A stretch of 64,000 nucleotides of DNA from Nostoc sp. FACHB-892 (GTDB taxonomy: Bacteria > Cyanobacteriota > Cyanobacteriia > Cyanobacteriales > Nostocaceae), in the NCBI RefSeq assembly GCF_014698795.1, contig NZ_JACJTR010000005.1, positions 186,001 through 250,000 on the forward strand, given 5' to 3'. Positions 1 to 7,997 of this stretch are shown here, piece by piece; positions within the stretch are counted from its first letter, which is position 1; every line of letters starts with the position of its first letter. Below the pieces are notes generated by a model. That model saw only the letters and a list, made by a program, of their open reading frames with translations, had not been told where the DNA came from and searched no databases. The translations under genes and the position numbers were made by a program.

Positions 1-99
1 TTGAATAAAACTCAACAACAACTGATTGCATCTGCCCAATCTGCTAAAATAGAAATTGCAGAAGGACTTGCAAAACCAATGAACTATGAAAATTTATGA
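1..99 (+). CDS. Partial small protein, probable antitoxin of a RelE-type pair (5' end may be outside window)
   Basis: An open frame runs from the window edge to a TGA at 97-99 and encodes at least 32 residues ending in PMNYENL. Its stop overlaps the ATG of the following RelE-like toxin remnant by four bases (ATGA), the coupling usual in type II toxin-antitoxin operons. The antitoxin role is inferred from that overlap alone; I see no DNA-binding motif in the visible part. A TTG happens to sit at position 1 but is probably not the true start. Confidence 0.4.
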   Translation: MNKTQQQLIASAQSAKIEIAEGLAKPMNYENL

Positions 100-359
100 A
101 GTCTGCAACTCTTCCTTCTTTTTGGGATAAATATCAGTCTCTTGAAAAGCAAGTTAGACAGAGTGCGAGAAAAGCTTATCAGTTATGGCGATAAAATCCT
201 TTTCATCCGTCTTTGCATTTCAAATGTATAAATAACGAGGAGAATATTTGGTCTGTCAGAATAACTCGCAATTATCGAGCGATTGGGGTTTTGGAGGGTG
301 ACACAGTTACATGGTTCTGGATAGGTAGCCATGACGATTATGAAAGCTTTTTTTCATAA
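96..359 (+). pseudogene. RelE/ParE-family toxin, interrupted by an in-frame stop
   Basis: ATG at 96 starts a frame that reads as a RelE/ParE-type toxin of 87 codons, broken by TAA at 192-194 after residue 32 (AYQLWR, stop, NPFHPSLHF). After the stop the same frame continues to TAA at 357-359 and carries the family's core and tail: WSVRITRNYRAIGVLE, then VTWFWIGSHDDYESFF. One C-to-T change (CAA to TAA) would explain the break. The family consists of mRNA-cleaving or gyrase-directed toxins, and this copy should be inactive unless the stop is read through. The upstream partner overlaps it by four bases. No frameshift is needed to restore the protein. Confidence 0.75.
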
Positions 360-500
360 CGCGATTCCTATTTGATTTACCACTTATAATAAAATTCCAT
401 ATTTTGAATATTAGTAGTTTTTCTTGATTCTGAAAAGCCTTTCCCTTCAAACGCCGTCTCAAAACTCTGACTAAAGAATATCTCTTTTTCTAGGAGTCTT

Positions 501-833
501 TTATAACTTTTTGTCTAATATTCCAGAAGAAATTCGCAACCAACTTAAGCAGAAATTAGCTCCACGCAAGTCAGCGTTAGGCAGGGAAGCCTCGAGCAAA
601 TCGATGCCGCTCAAATTAGCTCCACACAAGTCGGCGTTATCCAAGTGAGCTTCAGCCAAGTCGGCATCACTCAAGTCGGAATTTCTGAAAGTAGCTCCTT
701 CCAGGTGAGCTTGATGCAAAAAGACCCCACTAGGGTTGACTCCACTCAAATCAGCACCTTTCAAATCAATCCGGCGAAAGTCCCTCTCTCCAGCTGCATA
801 GCGTTGCAACAACTCCTCAGCAGTTATTCTCAT
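501..833 (-). CDS. Pentapeptide-repeat protein
   Basis: A 110-residue protein made of A(D/N)LxX repeats such as GADLSG, DADLAEAHLDNADL and GANLSG. These build the right-handed quadrilateral beta helix of the pentapeptide family, which is greatly expanded in cyanobacteria and mostly of unknown function. The N-terminal segment MRITAEELLQRYAAGERDF is the cap common in cyanobacterial members. I chose the ATG at 833. A TTG further upstream (890) would add 19 residues and overlap the divergent small gene at 878. No signal peptide or membrane segment is seen, so it is probably cytoplasmic. A related protein is encoded at 22308-22670. Confidence 0.8.
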   Translation of the reverse strand: MRITAEELLQRYAAGERDFRRIDLKGADLSGVNPSGVFLHQAHLEGATFRNSDLSDADLAEAHLDNADLCGANLSGIDLLEASLPNADLRGANFCLSWLRISSGILDKKL

Positions 834-877
834 CTGTTTGCCTCCGCAATAACCAACACATACAAATATTTTTGAAG

Positions 878-1048
878 GTGCAGTTGCCAACTTTAGTAGT
901 TATTACCCAATCTCACACCGTCGCCCGTTTTGCTAACCGCCAAGATGCAGACGACCATTTAAGATTTTTGCGTCGAACTATTCCCAATGGAGGTTTTGAG
1001 ATTATGTTTGAACCACCAGATGATGTAAAAGAAGACTTTAATATTTAA
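878..1048 (+). CDS. Small hypothetical protein, 56 aa
   Basis: The frame runs from GTG 878 to TAA 1046-1048 and starts VQLPTLVVITQSHTVARF. A TTG at 872 is an alternative start. It has a charged middle (RQDADDHLRFLRR) and an acidic tail ending in DDVKEDFNI. The amino-acid mix is that of a globular protein rather than of a chance frame, and it diverges cleanly from the pentapeptide gene. No function can be assigned. It could still be a non-coding frame, because no clear ribosome binding site is visible. Confidence 0.5.
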   Translation: MQLPTLVVITQSHTVARFANRQDADDHLRFLRRTIPNGGFEIMFEPPDDVKEDFNI

Positions 1049-1070
1049 TGTGATGTGTGACCTATTCTTG

Positions 1071-1162
1071 AAACCCCTCTCCAAACCTCTCCCCGAAACG
1101 GAGAGAGGCTTTGATTCTTGCTCCCCTTCCCTTGTAGGGAAGGGGTTGGGGGTTAGGTTTGA
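1071..1162. repeat. Dispersed double-hairpin repeat
   Basis: Two adjacent stem-loops: CCTCTCC with GGAGAG(A)GG near 1086-1110, and CCCCTTCCC with GGGAAGGGG near 1121-1145. The GC-rich, near-palindromic form is that of a dispersed cyanobacterial intergenic repeat. Frames read through it on the minus strand give the meaningless motif NPFPTREG. Confidence 0.65.
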
Positions 1163-1272
1163 GATAAAGTTGCACAGGGCGTTATTTAATTGCTGACTAT
1201 CCGCCAAAAAAAGAGCCTAAATTAGACTCTTAAAAAAACTTAGGGGCGGACGATCGCCCACCCCTATGAAAA

Positions 1273-3375
1273 TTAGGTAACACCAAAAACAATCACTAAG
1301 CCCAAAACCGCCCCAAACACAATCAAGGCATAGAATTGAGCGCGACCGTTTTCTAGGTACTTCAGACCTTCACCACTGACAAGGGTGAAAAAGCCTGTGA
1401 GGTTAACAGCACCATCAACAACGCGGAAGTCAACTTCCATAACTTGTCTAGCTAGGCGACGCAAGCCGAGGACAAAAACCCGATGGTAAATGTCATCAAA
1501 GTACCACTTGTTGAGGGATAACTCGTAAAGTGGTTGGATTTTAGCAGCGATCGCAGCCGGGTCAATTTTATGGCGCAAATACATCAGCGAAGCCAGGGTA
1601 ATCGCAATCAAAGAAATTCCGACTGAGGCACCCGCCATGATGTAGAATTCCGTCGGATTGAACTCGGAAGTCTTTTCTATAACTTCGGAGAGGGTTTCAC
1701 TAGGAGGAAAGATAAACTCTTCAAAATAATTGGCGTAGGGAGTTCCCACCAAACCAATCAAAATCGAAGGCACAGCCAACAGTGCCAACGGCAGCGTCAT
1801 TGTCCACGGCGATTCGTGGGGGGAGTCGCTGTGATGCCCGTGGGAGTCATGGGAATCATGCTGCTGACTAGTTGCCGCCAATTCTCCTTTCTTCATCGCC
1901 CCAGGCCCAAAATTCGGGACTGGTTCTTCTGACTCTAATTCCAGGACAATTGTCGCCGCAGCCTTCTTGAGTTTTTCTTTGATTTTCTCGTCAGTACCCC
2001 GGAATTTGCCTTCAAATGTCATGAAATACATTCTAAACATATAGAAAGCTGTAATCCCGGCAGTTAGCCAACCAATCATCCAGAGAAATGGGTTAGCCTC
2101 AAAAGCCTTCCCAAGAATTTCATCTTTTGACCAGAAACCAGCAAAGGGCGGAATACCAGAAATTGCCAAGCAACCAATTAAGAAAGTAGTTGCAGTGACA
2201 GGCATATACTTTCGCAGTCCACCCATCAAGCGCATATCTTGCGCTAAGGCGGGGTCGTGTCCAACGACACCTTCCATACCATGAATTACTGAACCTGAAC
2301 CCAAGAACAGCATTGCTTTGAAATAAGCGTGGGTCATCAGATGGAATAGTCCAGCACTGTAGGAACCTATTCCCATTGCCATCACCATGTAACCAAGTTG
2401 GGAAATGGTGGAATAAGCCAAGCCCTTTTTGATGTCGTTTTGGGTAATAGCAATGCTAGCCCCCAAAAACGCCGTAAACGCCCCAGTAAAGGCAATGACA
2501 TTCATTGCAACTGGAACGTCTTCAAATACTGGGTACATCCGGGCAATCAGGAAAACACCCGCAGCCACCATTGTTGCCGCGTGAATCAAGGCAGAAATGG
2601 GGGTGGGGCCTTCCATCGCATCTGGTAACCAGACATGGAGAGGGAATTGGGCTGATTTAGCAACTGGGCCTAAGAAAACTAAAATCGCAAACAGGACAGC
2701 GAGAAAATTGCTGATACTACCTGATTCGACGAGTTGGGCGAGGCGATCGCCCATAATATTAAAATCAAAGCTTCCTGTTGCCCAGAACAGCCCCAAAATG
2801 CCGAGTAATAAACCAAAGTCGCCCACGCGGTTGGTCACAAACGCTTTTTGAGCGGCATCTGCTGCTGGCTTGCGATCGTACCAAAAACCGACCAGCAAGT
2901 AGGAACACATCCCGACCAGTTCCCAGAATATATAAATCTGTATTAGGTTGGGGCTGACCACCAGACCTAACATTGAAGAGCCAAACAAACTGAGATAGGC
3001 GTAAAACCGCACGTAACCGGGATCGTGAGCCATGTAGCCATCGGTGTAAACCATGACTAACAACGCTACCGTTGTTACAATCACCAGCATTAGGGCTGTC
3101 AGGTGGTCAATAGTGTAGCCCATGCTCAGGTGAAAATTACCTGCCGCCGCCCACTCAAAGGTGCGAATATAAGGCGCGTGTCCTTGAATTTGACTCCATA
3201 GCAAGGCAAGCGACAGCCCCATAGCTGCTCCCATCATGGAGATAATCAGCACAGCGTTAAGCTGGCGGAGGCGGTTTGTCACCTGATTCAACGAGATTAA
3301 CCCTAGACCGACCAGCATTGCCCCAAGAAGAGGGAACACCGGAATCAGCCAGGCATACTGATAGATTACTTCCAT
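1273..3375 (-). CDS. ndhF: NAD(P)H-quinone oxidoreductase subunit 5 (NdhF1 type)
   Basis: A 700-residue polytopic subunit of the NDH-1 complex (photosynthetic complex I) in the thylakoid membrane. It is a proton-pumping antiporter-like subunit homologous to NuoL, acting in respiration and cyclic electron flow. Family landmarks are visible: IYIFWELVGMCSYLLVGFWY, a KAFVTNRVGDFG segment, LIHAATMVAAGVFL and the C-terminal long-helix region near MYLRHK. A His-rich loop (QQHDSHDSHGHH) sits around residue 510. Length and N-terminus fit the NdhF1 form used for cyclic flow rather than the CO2-uptake NdhF3/F4 forms, though that subtype call is inference. ATG 3375 is used; the codon before it is GTG. 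ndhD, a frequent neighbour, is not in the window. Confidence 0.95.
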   Translation of the reverse strand: MEVIYQYAWLIPVFPLLGAMLVGLGLISLNQVTNRLRQLNAVLIISMMGAAMGLSLALLWSQIQGHAPYIRTFEWAAAGNFHLSMGYTIDHLTALMLVIVTTVALLVMVYTDGYMAHDPGYVRFYAYLSLFGSSMLGLVVSPNLIQIYIFWELVGMCSYLLVGFWYDRKPAADAAQKAFVTNRVGDFGLLLGILGLFWATGSFDFNIMGDRLAQLVESGSISNFLAVLFAILVFLGPVAKSAQFPLHVWLPDAMEGPTPISALIHAATMVAAGVFLIARMYPVFEDVPVAMNVIAFTGAFTAFLGASIAITQNDIKKGLAYSTISQLGYMVMAMGIGSYSAGLFHLMTHAYFKAMLFLGSGSVIHGMEGVVGHDPALAQDMRLMGGLRKYMPVTATTFLIGCLAISGIPPFAGFWSKDEILGKAFEANPFLWMIGWLTAGITAFYMFRMYFMTFEGKFRGTDEKIKEKLKKAAATIVLELESEEPVPNFGPGAMKKGELAATSQQHDSHDSHGHHSDSPHESPWTMTLPLALLAVPSILIGLVGTPYANYFEEFIFPPSETLSEVIEKTSEFNPTEFYIMAGASVGISLIAITLASLMYLRHKIDPAAIAAKIQPLYELSLNKWYFDDIYHRVFVLGLRRLARQVMEVDFRVVDGAVNLTGFFTLVSGEGLKYLENGRAQFYALIVFGAVLGLVIVFGVT

Positions 3376-3458
3376 CACTGACGCCTACTTTTAGAATTCT
3401 TAATTTAGCGTGTCGAAACTGTTAATAATTGTGACACACACCCTTTAGGATAAAATAA

Positions 3459-3482
3459 CCCACCCAAGACTGATTGGGTGGG
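3459..3482 (-). terminator. Stem-loop downstream of the thioredoxin gene
   Basis: CCCACCCAA (3459-3467) pairs perfectly with TTGGGTGGG (3474-3482) across a 6-nt loop. On the minus strand it is followed by TTATTTTATCC, so it fits a terminator for the thioredoxin gene that ends at 3568. Confidence 0.55.
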
Positions 3483-3504
3483 GTGTTAAGCATGGTTTTA
3501 GATT

Positions 3505-3563
3505 TGGTCATTTGTCATTGGTCATTGGTCATTAGCTCTATACCCCATGCCCTATGCCCAATA
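3505..3563. repeat. Short tandem repeat (TCATTGG units) and CCCATGCCC-type repeat
   Basis: Several copies of the heptamer TCATTGG/TCATTAG are followed by CCCCATGCCCTATGCCCAAT. Both elements recur elsewhere in the window (for example 43761-43850, 53884-53965 and 59850-59938). Confidence 0.7.
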
Positions 3564-3567
3564 TCCA

Positions 3568-3954
3568 TCAAGCAGACCGATACTCTAAGTCCATTGTTTT
3601 TGAATTTTTGTAAATTTTCGGGCAACTGGTGTACTTAGCTTGAATCTCTTCTAAAGCTAGACGTAAATCTTCTCTACCGCGAAAGCATTCCAAGCGATGG
3701 CGAATAGTGCCATTTTCAATCAATAGTAAAGTGGGTAGTGATTTGAGTTTATAAGTAGTAGACAATTTAAAATTTTGATCGGCGTTAACCCCAACTAATT
3801 TAATTTCTTCCCCGCATTGGGCTTGAAATTGCAATAACAGTGGGTGGATAATCCGACACAAGCCACACCAAGGTGCTTCAAAGTTAACTAAAACAGGAAT
3901 AGGAGATTCTAAAACTTCTTGAGTAAATGTCCGCTCACTAACCGACAACACCAT
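3568..3954 (-). CDS. Atypical thioredoxin with WCGLC active site
   Basis: A 128-residue thioredoxin-fold protein. The active site reads APWCGLC (about residues 28-34), with Leu replacing the usual Pro of WCGPC. The cis-Pro loop is present (LKSLPTLLL), as is the VNADQN strand. A tail of about 20 residues (CPKIYKNSKTMDLEYRSA) extends past the normal thioredoxin end. Cyanobacteria have a C-type thioredoxin that lacks the active-site Pro, and this gene may belong to it. The altered dipeptide should shift redox potential, so a classic disulfide-reductase role is less certain. It lies next to ndhF on the same strand with its own terminator. Confidence 0.85.
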   Translation of the reverse strand: MVLSVSERTFTQEVLESPIPVLVNFEAPWCGLCRIIHPLLLQFQAQCGEEIKLVGVNADQNFKLSTTYKLKSLPTLLLIENGTIRHRLECFRGREDLRLALEEIQAKYTSCPKIYKNSKTMDLEYRSA

Positions 3955-4367
3955 GACACCTCTTGGATTATAAGGTTTTTATATCAAACTACCTATCAGC
4001 ATTGAAGTGAAGGATTGGCAAGTCAGTAACTGCCAATAAATGCTTTCAGGAACCGAATCTCAGCACACAAAATAATTAAGCAAAAATTAAGCGCGTTGAT
4101 ATGTCTCTGACAAAAAAGCCACCGTGGAATTCGCGCTGGCTTTTTGGACGTTAAGCTCCTGATTGCCTTGGCCACCTGGGGATCTGACTGAATCTGCCAT
4201 TTTTTCCTAAGGAAAAGTAACTGACCAACAACTACCAATTTAAAGTTTTAACTCGAATCAGACCACCCCCATCTGTAGATGTTTGAACTTATCGTACATT
4301 GATTTGGGGCAATTGATAAGCTGAAATCCTCATCTATTTTAGATTTTATGCTGACACTGGGGATCGC
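3955..4367. other. Intergenic region with one hairpin; no supported gene
   Basis: Between the thioredoxin and Z-ISO-like genes. The only clear structure is the hairpin at 4113-4145. A minus-strand frame at 4023-4238 (71 codons) has no family features and is crossed by that hairpin, so I do not call it a gene. Confidence 0.6.
4113..4145 (-). terminator. Hairpin with A/T flanks downstream of the Z-ISO-like gene
   Basis: AAAAAGCCA (4113-4121) pairs with TGGCTTTTT (4137-4145). The arms supply both the GC stem and a T tract, so it could stop transcription on either strand. The nearest gene reading into it is the minus-strand gene ending at 4368. Confidence 0.5.
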
Positions 4368-5090
4368 TTAGATTTCCCATCTTATCTTACTAGTTGCTTC
4401 CAGCAACAGAGGGTGCGATAACCAAAGCAGAGCTATGAAAATGGCAACTCCCAAATAGGAAGGACGAAGAAATTCCTGCCATTTGATAGATTGACGGCCA
4501 TCAATTATTGCTTTAAAGGGAATAATTGAAGTCCGCTGTTTGGCAATTTCAAAGGCTTCCCCATAACGATCGCTTAAACGGCGATCACCATGCCAAACTC
4601 CAAACAAGTGATGTAGCACCAATCCAATGGAAGTCACAAGGGTAAAGGTAGTACCCAGCCACAGAGTATGAGCAACACACCAAATTATTTGTCCTACCAT
4701 CTGAGGATGACGGGTAATCCGAATAATTCCTGTTTCGTAGAGATGAACTTGGGGCTTTTGAATGGCAGCAATTTCTAGTAGATTGAAAGTAGCTGGATAT
4801 AAAAATAAAAACGAGATCGCTGACAGTAGCCAAACAAATTCTCGCACTCCTGGCACTCCTTGTAACTGCCAAAGTTGCAAACCATCATAGCGATGCCCAA
4901 AAAAGTAAATAATTAATATCACAGCCAAAGGTAGGCTAACTAATGCAAAAATAACCCGATAAAGCCTTGGGCCAATATATTTTTCGGCCCTTGGACGCAA
5001 AGCAGCGCCTCCACTGTGAGCGATCGCAAAAACTATTTGTAACCCCAGTATGACAAAATGACTGGGTGTCAACCAAGAAATCAGCATCAT
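4368..5090 (-). CDS. Zeta-carotene isomerase-like (Z-ISO/NnrU family) membrane protein
   Basis: A 240-residue integral membrane protein of the NnrU family, closely resembling plant 15-cis-zeta-carotene isomerase (Z-ISO). Shared signatures are AHSGGAALRPRAEKYIG, YDGLQLWQLQGVPGV, FLYPATFNLLE, GIIRITRHPQMVGQIIW and FGVWHGDRRLSDRYGEAFE. Plant Z-ISO is a haem-dependent isomerase acting between phytoene desaturase and zeta-carotene desaturase. The conserved His in AHSGG and TRHPQ are candidate ligands. Five or six hydrophobic segments are visible. I chose ATG 5090 (next Met at 5087); the codon at 5102 is GTG. Assignment to Z-ISO rather than to a generic NnrU protein rests on remembered similarity. 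Confidence 0.8.
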   Translation of the reverse strand: MMLISWLTPSHFVILGLQIVFAIAHSGGAALRPRAEKYIGPRLYRVIFALVSLPLAVILIIYFFGHRYDGLQLWQLQGVPGVREFVWLLSAISFLFLYPATFNLLEIAAIQKPQVHLYETGIIRITRHPQMVGQIIWCVAHTLWLGTTFTLVTSIGLVLHHLFGVWHGDRRLSDRYGEAFEIAKQRTSIIPFKAIIDGRQSIKWQEFLRPSYLGVAIFIALLWLSHPLLLEATSKIRWEI

Positions 5091-5307
5091 ATACACATAC
5101 ACAGGTGAAGTAATTTAAAGAAAATTGAATTCAGTACAACCAATACCACAAAGTATTCAAAAGGGGACTTTAGTGAAGATGTTGTGCTATTGTCTTTTTC
5201 GAGTCAAGCCTTCAAGTTTAATATGCAACAAATCATGCCCAGCTGATTGCTGCCAAACCTGATTTTTTTCTGCATCCGCTCCTTTTAAAGTTTGTGGATT
5301 GAGCCTT

Positions 5308-6321
5308 ATGTCTGACCTTCCTTTCACTTTAGATCAGTTACGTATTTTAAAAGCGATCGCGCAAGAAGGAAGCTTCAAGCGTGCCGCTGATAGTCTTTAC
5401 GTCTCCCAACCTGCCGTCAGCTTGCAAGTGCAAAATCTCGAACGGCAGCTAGATGTCCCTCTATTCGATCGTGGAGGACGACGCGCCCAATTAACCGAAG
5501 CAGGGCATCTATTACTAAGTTACGGTGAAAAAATCCTCAGTCTGTGTCAGGAAACCTGCCGCGCGATCGAGGATTTACAAAATCTCCAAGGCGGTACTTT
5601 AATTGTCGGTGCTTCTCAAACCACCGGCACTTATCTTTTACCCAAAATGATCGGGATGTTCCGACAAAAATATCCAGATGTGGCAGTGCAATTACACGTC
5701 CACTCTACCCGACGGACTGCTTGGAGTGTCGCTAACGGACAAGTTGATCTGGCAATTATCGGTGGTGAAATTCCCAGTGAATTATCAGAATCCTTGGAAG
5801 TTCTTTCTTACGCTGAAGACGAACTAGCGCTAATTCTACCTATCTTTCATCCCTTTACCAAACTTGAAAGAATCCAAAAAGAAGACCTATACAAATTACA
5901 ATTCATTGCCCTAGATTCCCAATCGACTATCCGCAAAGTAATTGACCAAGTGCTAGCACGCTGTGAAATTGATACCAGACGTTTTAAGATTGAAATGGAA
6001 TTAAACTCTATTGAAGCAATTAAAAATGCTGTGCAATCTGGTTTGGGGGCTGCCTTTGTTTCAACTAGTGCGATCGCTAAAGAGTTACAAATGGGGGTTC
6101 TACACCGTACCCCCATTGAAGGTGTCGTTGTTAAACGGACACTATGGCTGATTTTTAATCCTAATCGCTATAGATCCAAGGCGGCAGAAGCTTTTAGCCG
6201 GGAAATTTTGCCCCAGTTTGCTAATCCTGGATGGAGTCAAGATGTGTTAACATTGGCACAAAAAAACATAGTGTTAGCTACATTAGATGGAGCAATGCCC
6301 AACTCCTCCGGCGAAGACTAA
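5308..6321 (+). CDS. rbcR: LysR-family regulator of Rubisco/carbon-fixation genes (RbcR)
   Basis: A 337-residue LysR-type regulator. An N-terminal winged HTH (about residues 5-65) includes [25 protein letters not shown]. An effector-binding domain follows (about 90-300) with [18 protein letters not shown] and [11 protein letters not shown]. Sequence and length match cyanobacterial RbcR/CbbR, which activates the Rubisco operon and responds to carbon metabolites. ndhF nearby on the opposite strand is in keeping with the conserved Nostoc neighbourhood. ATG 5308 is preferred to the TTG nine bases upstream. The C-terminal tail (NSSGED) is poorly conserved. Confidence 0.85.
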   Translation: MSDLPFTLDQLRILKAIAQEGSFKRAADSLYVSQPAVSLQVQNLERQLDVPLFDRGGRRAQLTEAGHLLLSYGEKILSLCQETCRAIEDLQNLQGGTLIVGASQTTGTYLLPKMIGMFRQKYPDVAVQLHVHSTRRTAWSVANGQVDLAIIGGEIPSELSESLEVLSYAEDELALILPIFHPFTKLERIQKEDLYKLQFIALDSQSTIRKVIDQVLARCEIDTRRFKIEMELNSIEAIKNAVQSGLGAAFVSTSAIAKELQMGVLHRTPIEGVVVKRTLWLIFNPNRYRSKAAEAFSREILPQFANPGWSQDVLTLAQKNIVLATLDGAMPNSSGED

Positions 6322-6362
6322 CAATCTGGTCATTAGTCTTAGGCTTAGGGTGTCTAGGTCAT

Positions 6363-6541
6363 TTCGTAATTCGTAATTCGTAATTCGTAATTCGTAATTA
6401 TTATCTCATAGCTTTTCGCGTAACCTGTCGTAGGCAAGCTAAAAATTTGACATCAGTAAAAAGTTTTCTGTTCTTGATAAAGAAATTTAGTTTCTATGTA
6501 ACCTGAATCAATTACGAATTACGCTATATCAATTACGAATT
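6363..6541. repeat. Short tandem repeats (TCGTAAT) with inverted copies
   Basis: Five head-to-tail copies of the heptamer TCGTAAT lie at 6363-6400. The inverse form (CAATTACGAATTACG, ATCAATTACGAATTA) occurs at about 6509-6541, so transcripts could fold into a long stem. This is the short tandemly repeated repetitive (STRR) sequence known from heterocystous cyanobacteria. Confidence 0.75.
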
Positions 6542-6567
6542 ATTTTGACTAATGACTAATCACGAAA

Positions 6568-7971
6568 ATGGAAGTTTACTGCACTCGTCCACGTTGCCCA
6601 CGCCCACAAAACTATTTTGCCGATTTAGATGATATTACGACGCTGAAAACAACGCAGCAAAAGTATTGTACTACCTGTGGTATGCCATTGCTGCTAGATG
6701 GTCGATATGTCCCTATGAAGCTACTGGGAAGGGGCGGATTTGGAGCAGCCTTTTTGGCACGCGATCGCCGAATACCGGGAATGCGTCAATGCGTAGTTAA
6801 GCAATTTCAACCTGCGGGAAATTTAACCTTAAATCAACTGCAACAAGCACAGTTGATGTTTGAAAGAGAAGCAGAAGTTTTAGCACAGCTTGGTAACGAT
6901 CACGAACAAATACCTGACTTGTTTGCTTTCTTTCCGGTGATAATTAATGGTTTGCAACCAGGACAGCAAGACCAGTTTTTTTACTTGGTACAAGAATATA
7001 TTAATGGGGAAAACTTAGAGGAAGAATTAGTTCAACATGGCAGATTTTCTGAGCAGCAAATCTTGGAGGTGCTGCAAGAAATCTTGAAAGTGCTAAAGTT
7101 TGTACATGATAGAGGCATTATCCACAGAGATATTAAACCATCTAATATCATGCGTCGTCGTGATGGTAGACTTTTTTTACTAGATTTTGGCGCAGTTAAG
7201 CAAGTAACAAATGCTGCGCTAGGTGCTGCTTCTTCCACAGGAATTTATTCTATGGGATTTGCGCCGCCTGAGCAGATGGCTGGGGGTCAAGTATTTCCAT
7301 CTACAGATTTATACGCCTTAGCTGTAACTCTTATTACTTTGTTGACAAATCAGGAAGCAGTTAAACTGTTTGATGCTTATACCAACCAGTGGAAATGGCG
7401 AATGCAAGTCACTATTAGCCCTCGCCTTGCTGACATATTAGACAGGATGCTGCTACCTGCTGCTAATCAGCGTTTCCAGTCAGCTCAAGAGGTTTTAGAT
7501 GCACTTAACTTACAGGCGGCTCAAGCCTCTACACAATTTAATTCACCTTCTGTAACCCTTCCGCCACAACCATCCAAAGGAGGTTCTAATCCCGTCGTTC
7601 CTCGCCGTTTACCAACTCAACCAGCGTTTTCTACAGTGGAATTATTGGGTGGGGCAGCATTTAGTGGGTTTGAGGGGGCATTGATAGCGATCGCTCTCTT
7701 GAGTCTAGTAAAATCACCTATAGTTACTTTAGGTATTGCATTTGTAATTTTGGGGATACTGATATTTGCCCAAACTAGACGGTGGATTGAAAAGTTCGAT
7801 TTACTAATTATTCCAACAATTACTGTCGCAATTATTTTTTTTCTCCCTTTTTTACAAGGGGGGCTTGGCATTAAAGTAGTAGTTTTTTTAGCAGTTGGAG
7901 CAGGGTTAGTAGCGATTTCCTTAACAGCCGTATTTAGACTTATTTATAAATTATTATCTCTCTTACTTTAA
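6568..7971 (+). CDS. Serine/threonine protein kinase with N-terminal Cys cluster and C-terminal membrane segments
   Basis: A 467-residue Hanks-type kinase. The N-terminus has a probable zinc ribbon (C5, C10, C34, C37). The kinase domain (about 46-310) has the P-loop GRGGFG (54-59), a VVK lysine, catalytic HRDIKPSN (D188), DFG (D206) and an APPEQ activation-segment end. A Pro/Ser linker follows, then four hydrophobic stretches (about 365-465) that should anchor it in the membrane. All catalytic residues are intact. It lies 26 bp upstream of a solute-binding protein and leads a row of three such genes on the same strand. I infer that it phosphorylates proteins in response to ligands those proteins bind. 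The substrate is unknown. Confidence 0.9.
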   Translation: MEVYCTRPRCPRPQNYFADLDDITTLKTTQQKYCTTCGMPLLLDGRYVPMKLLGRGGFGAAFLARDRRIPGMRQCVVKQFQPAGNLTLNQLQQAQLMFEREAEVLAQLGNDHEQIPDLFAFFPVIINGLQPGQQDQFFYLVQEYINGENLEEELVQHGRFSEQQILEVLQEILKVLKFVHDRGIIHRDIKPSNIMRRRDGRLFLLDFGAVKQVTNAALGAASSTGIYSMGFAPPEQMAGGQVFPSTDLYALAVTLITLLTNQEAVKLFDAYTNQWKWRMQVTISPRLADILDRMLLPAANQRFQSAQEVLDALNLQAAQASTQFNSPSVTLPPQPSKGGSNPVVPRRLPTQPAFSTVELLGGAAFSGFEGALIAIALLSLVKSPIVTLGIAFVILGILIFAQTRRWIEKFDLLIIPTITVAIIFFLPFLQGGLGIKVVVFLAVGAGLVAISLTAVFRLIYKLLSLLL

Positions 7972-7997
7972 AAAACTTTTGGTGCTAACAGCTAAAT

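Noticed and set aside
645..875. 76-codon plus-strand frame opposite the pentapeptide gene
   Set aside because: It is the mirror of the repeat gene; its Ser/Gln/Val periodicity comes from the antisense of the pentapeptide codons.
959..1207. 82-codon minus-strand frame
   Set aside because: It runs through the dispersed double-hairpin repeat and overlaps the small gene at 878-1048.
4023..4238. 71-codon minus-strand frame between thioredoxin and Z-ISO genes
   Set aside because: No family features, and the hairpin at 4113-4145 lies inside it.
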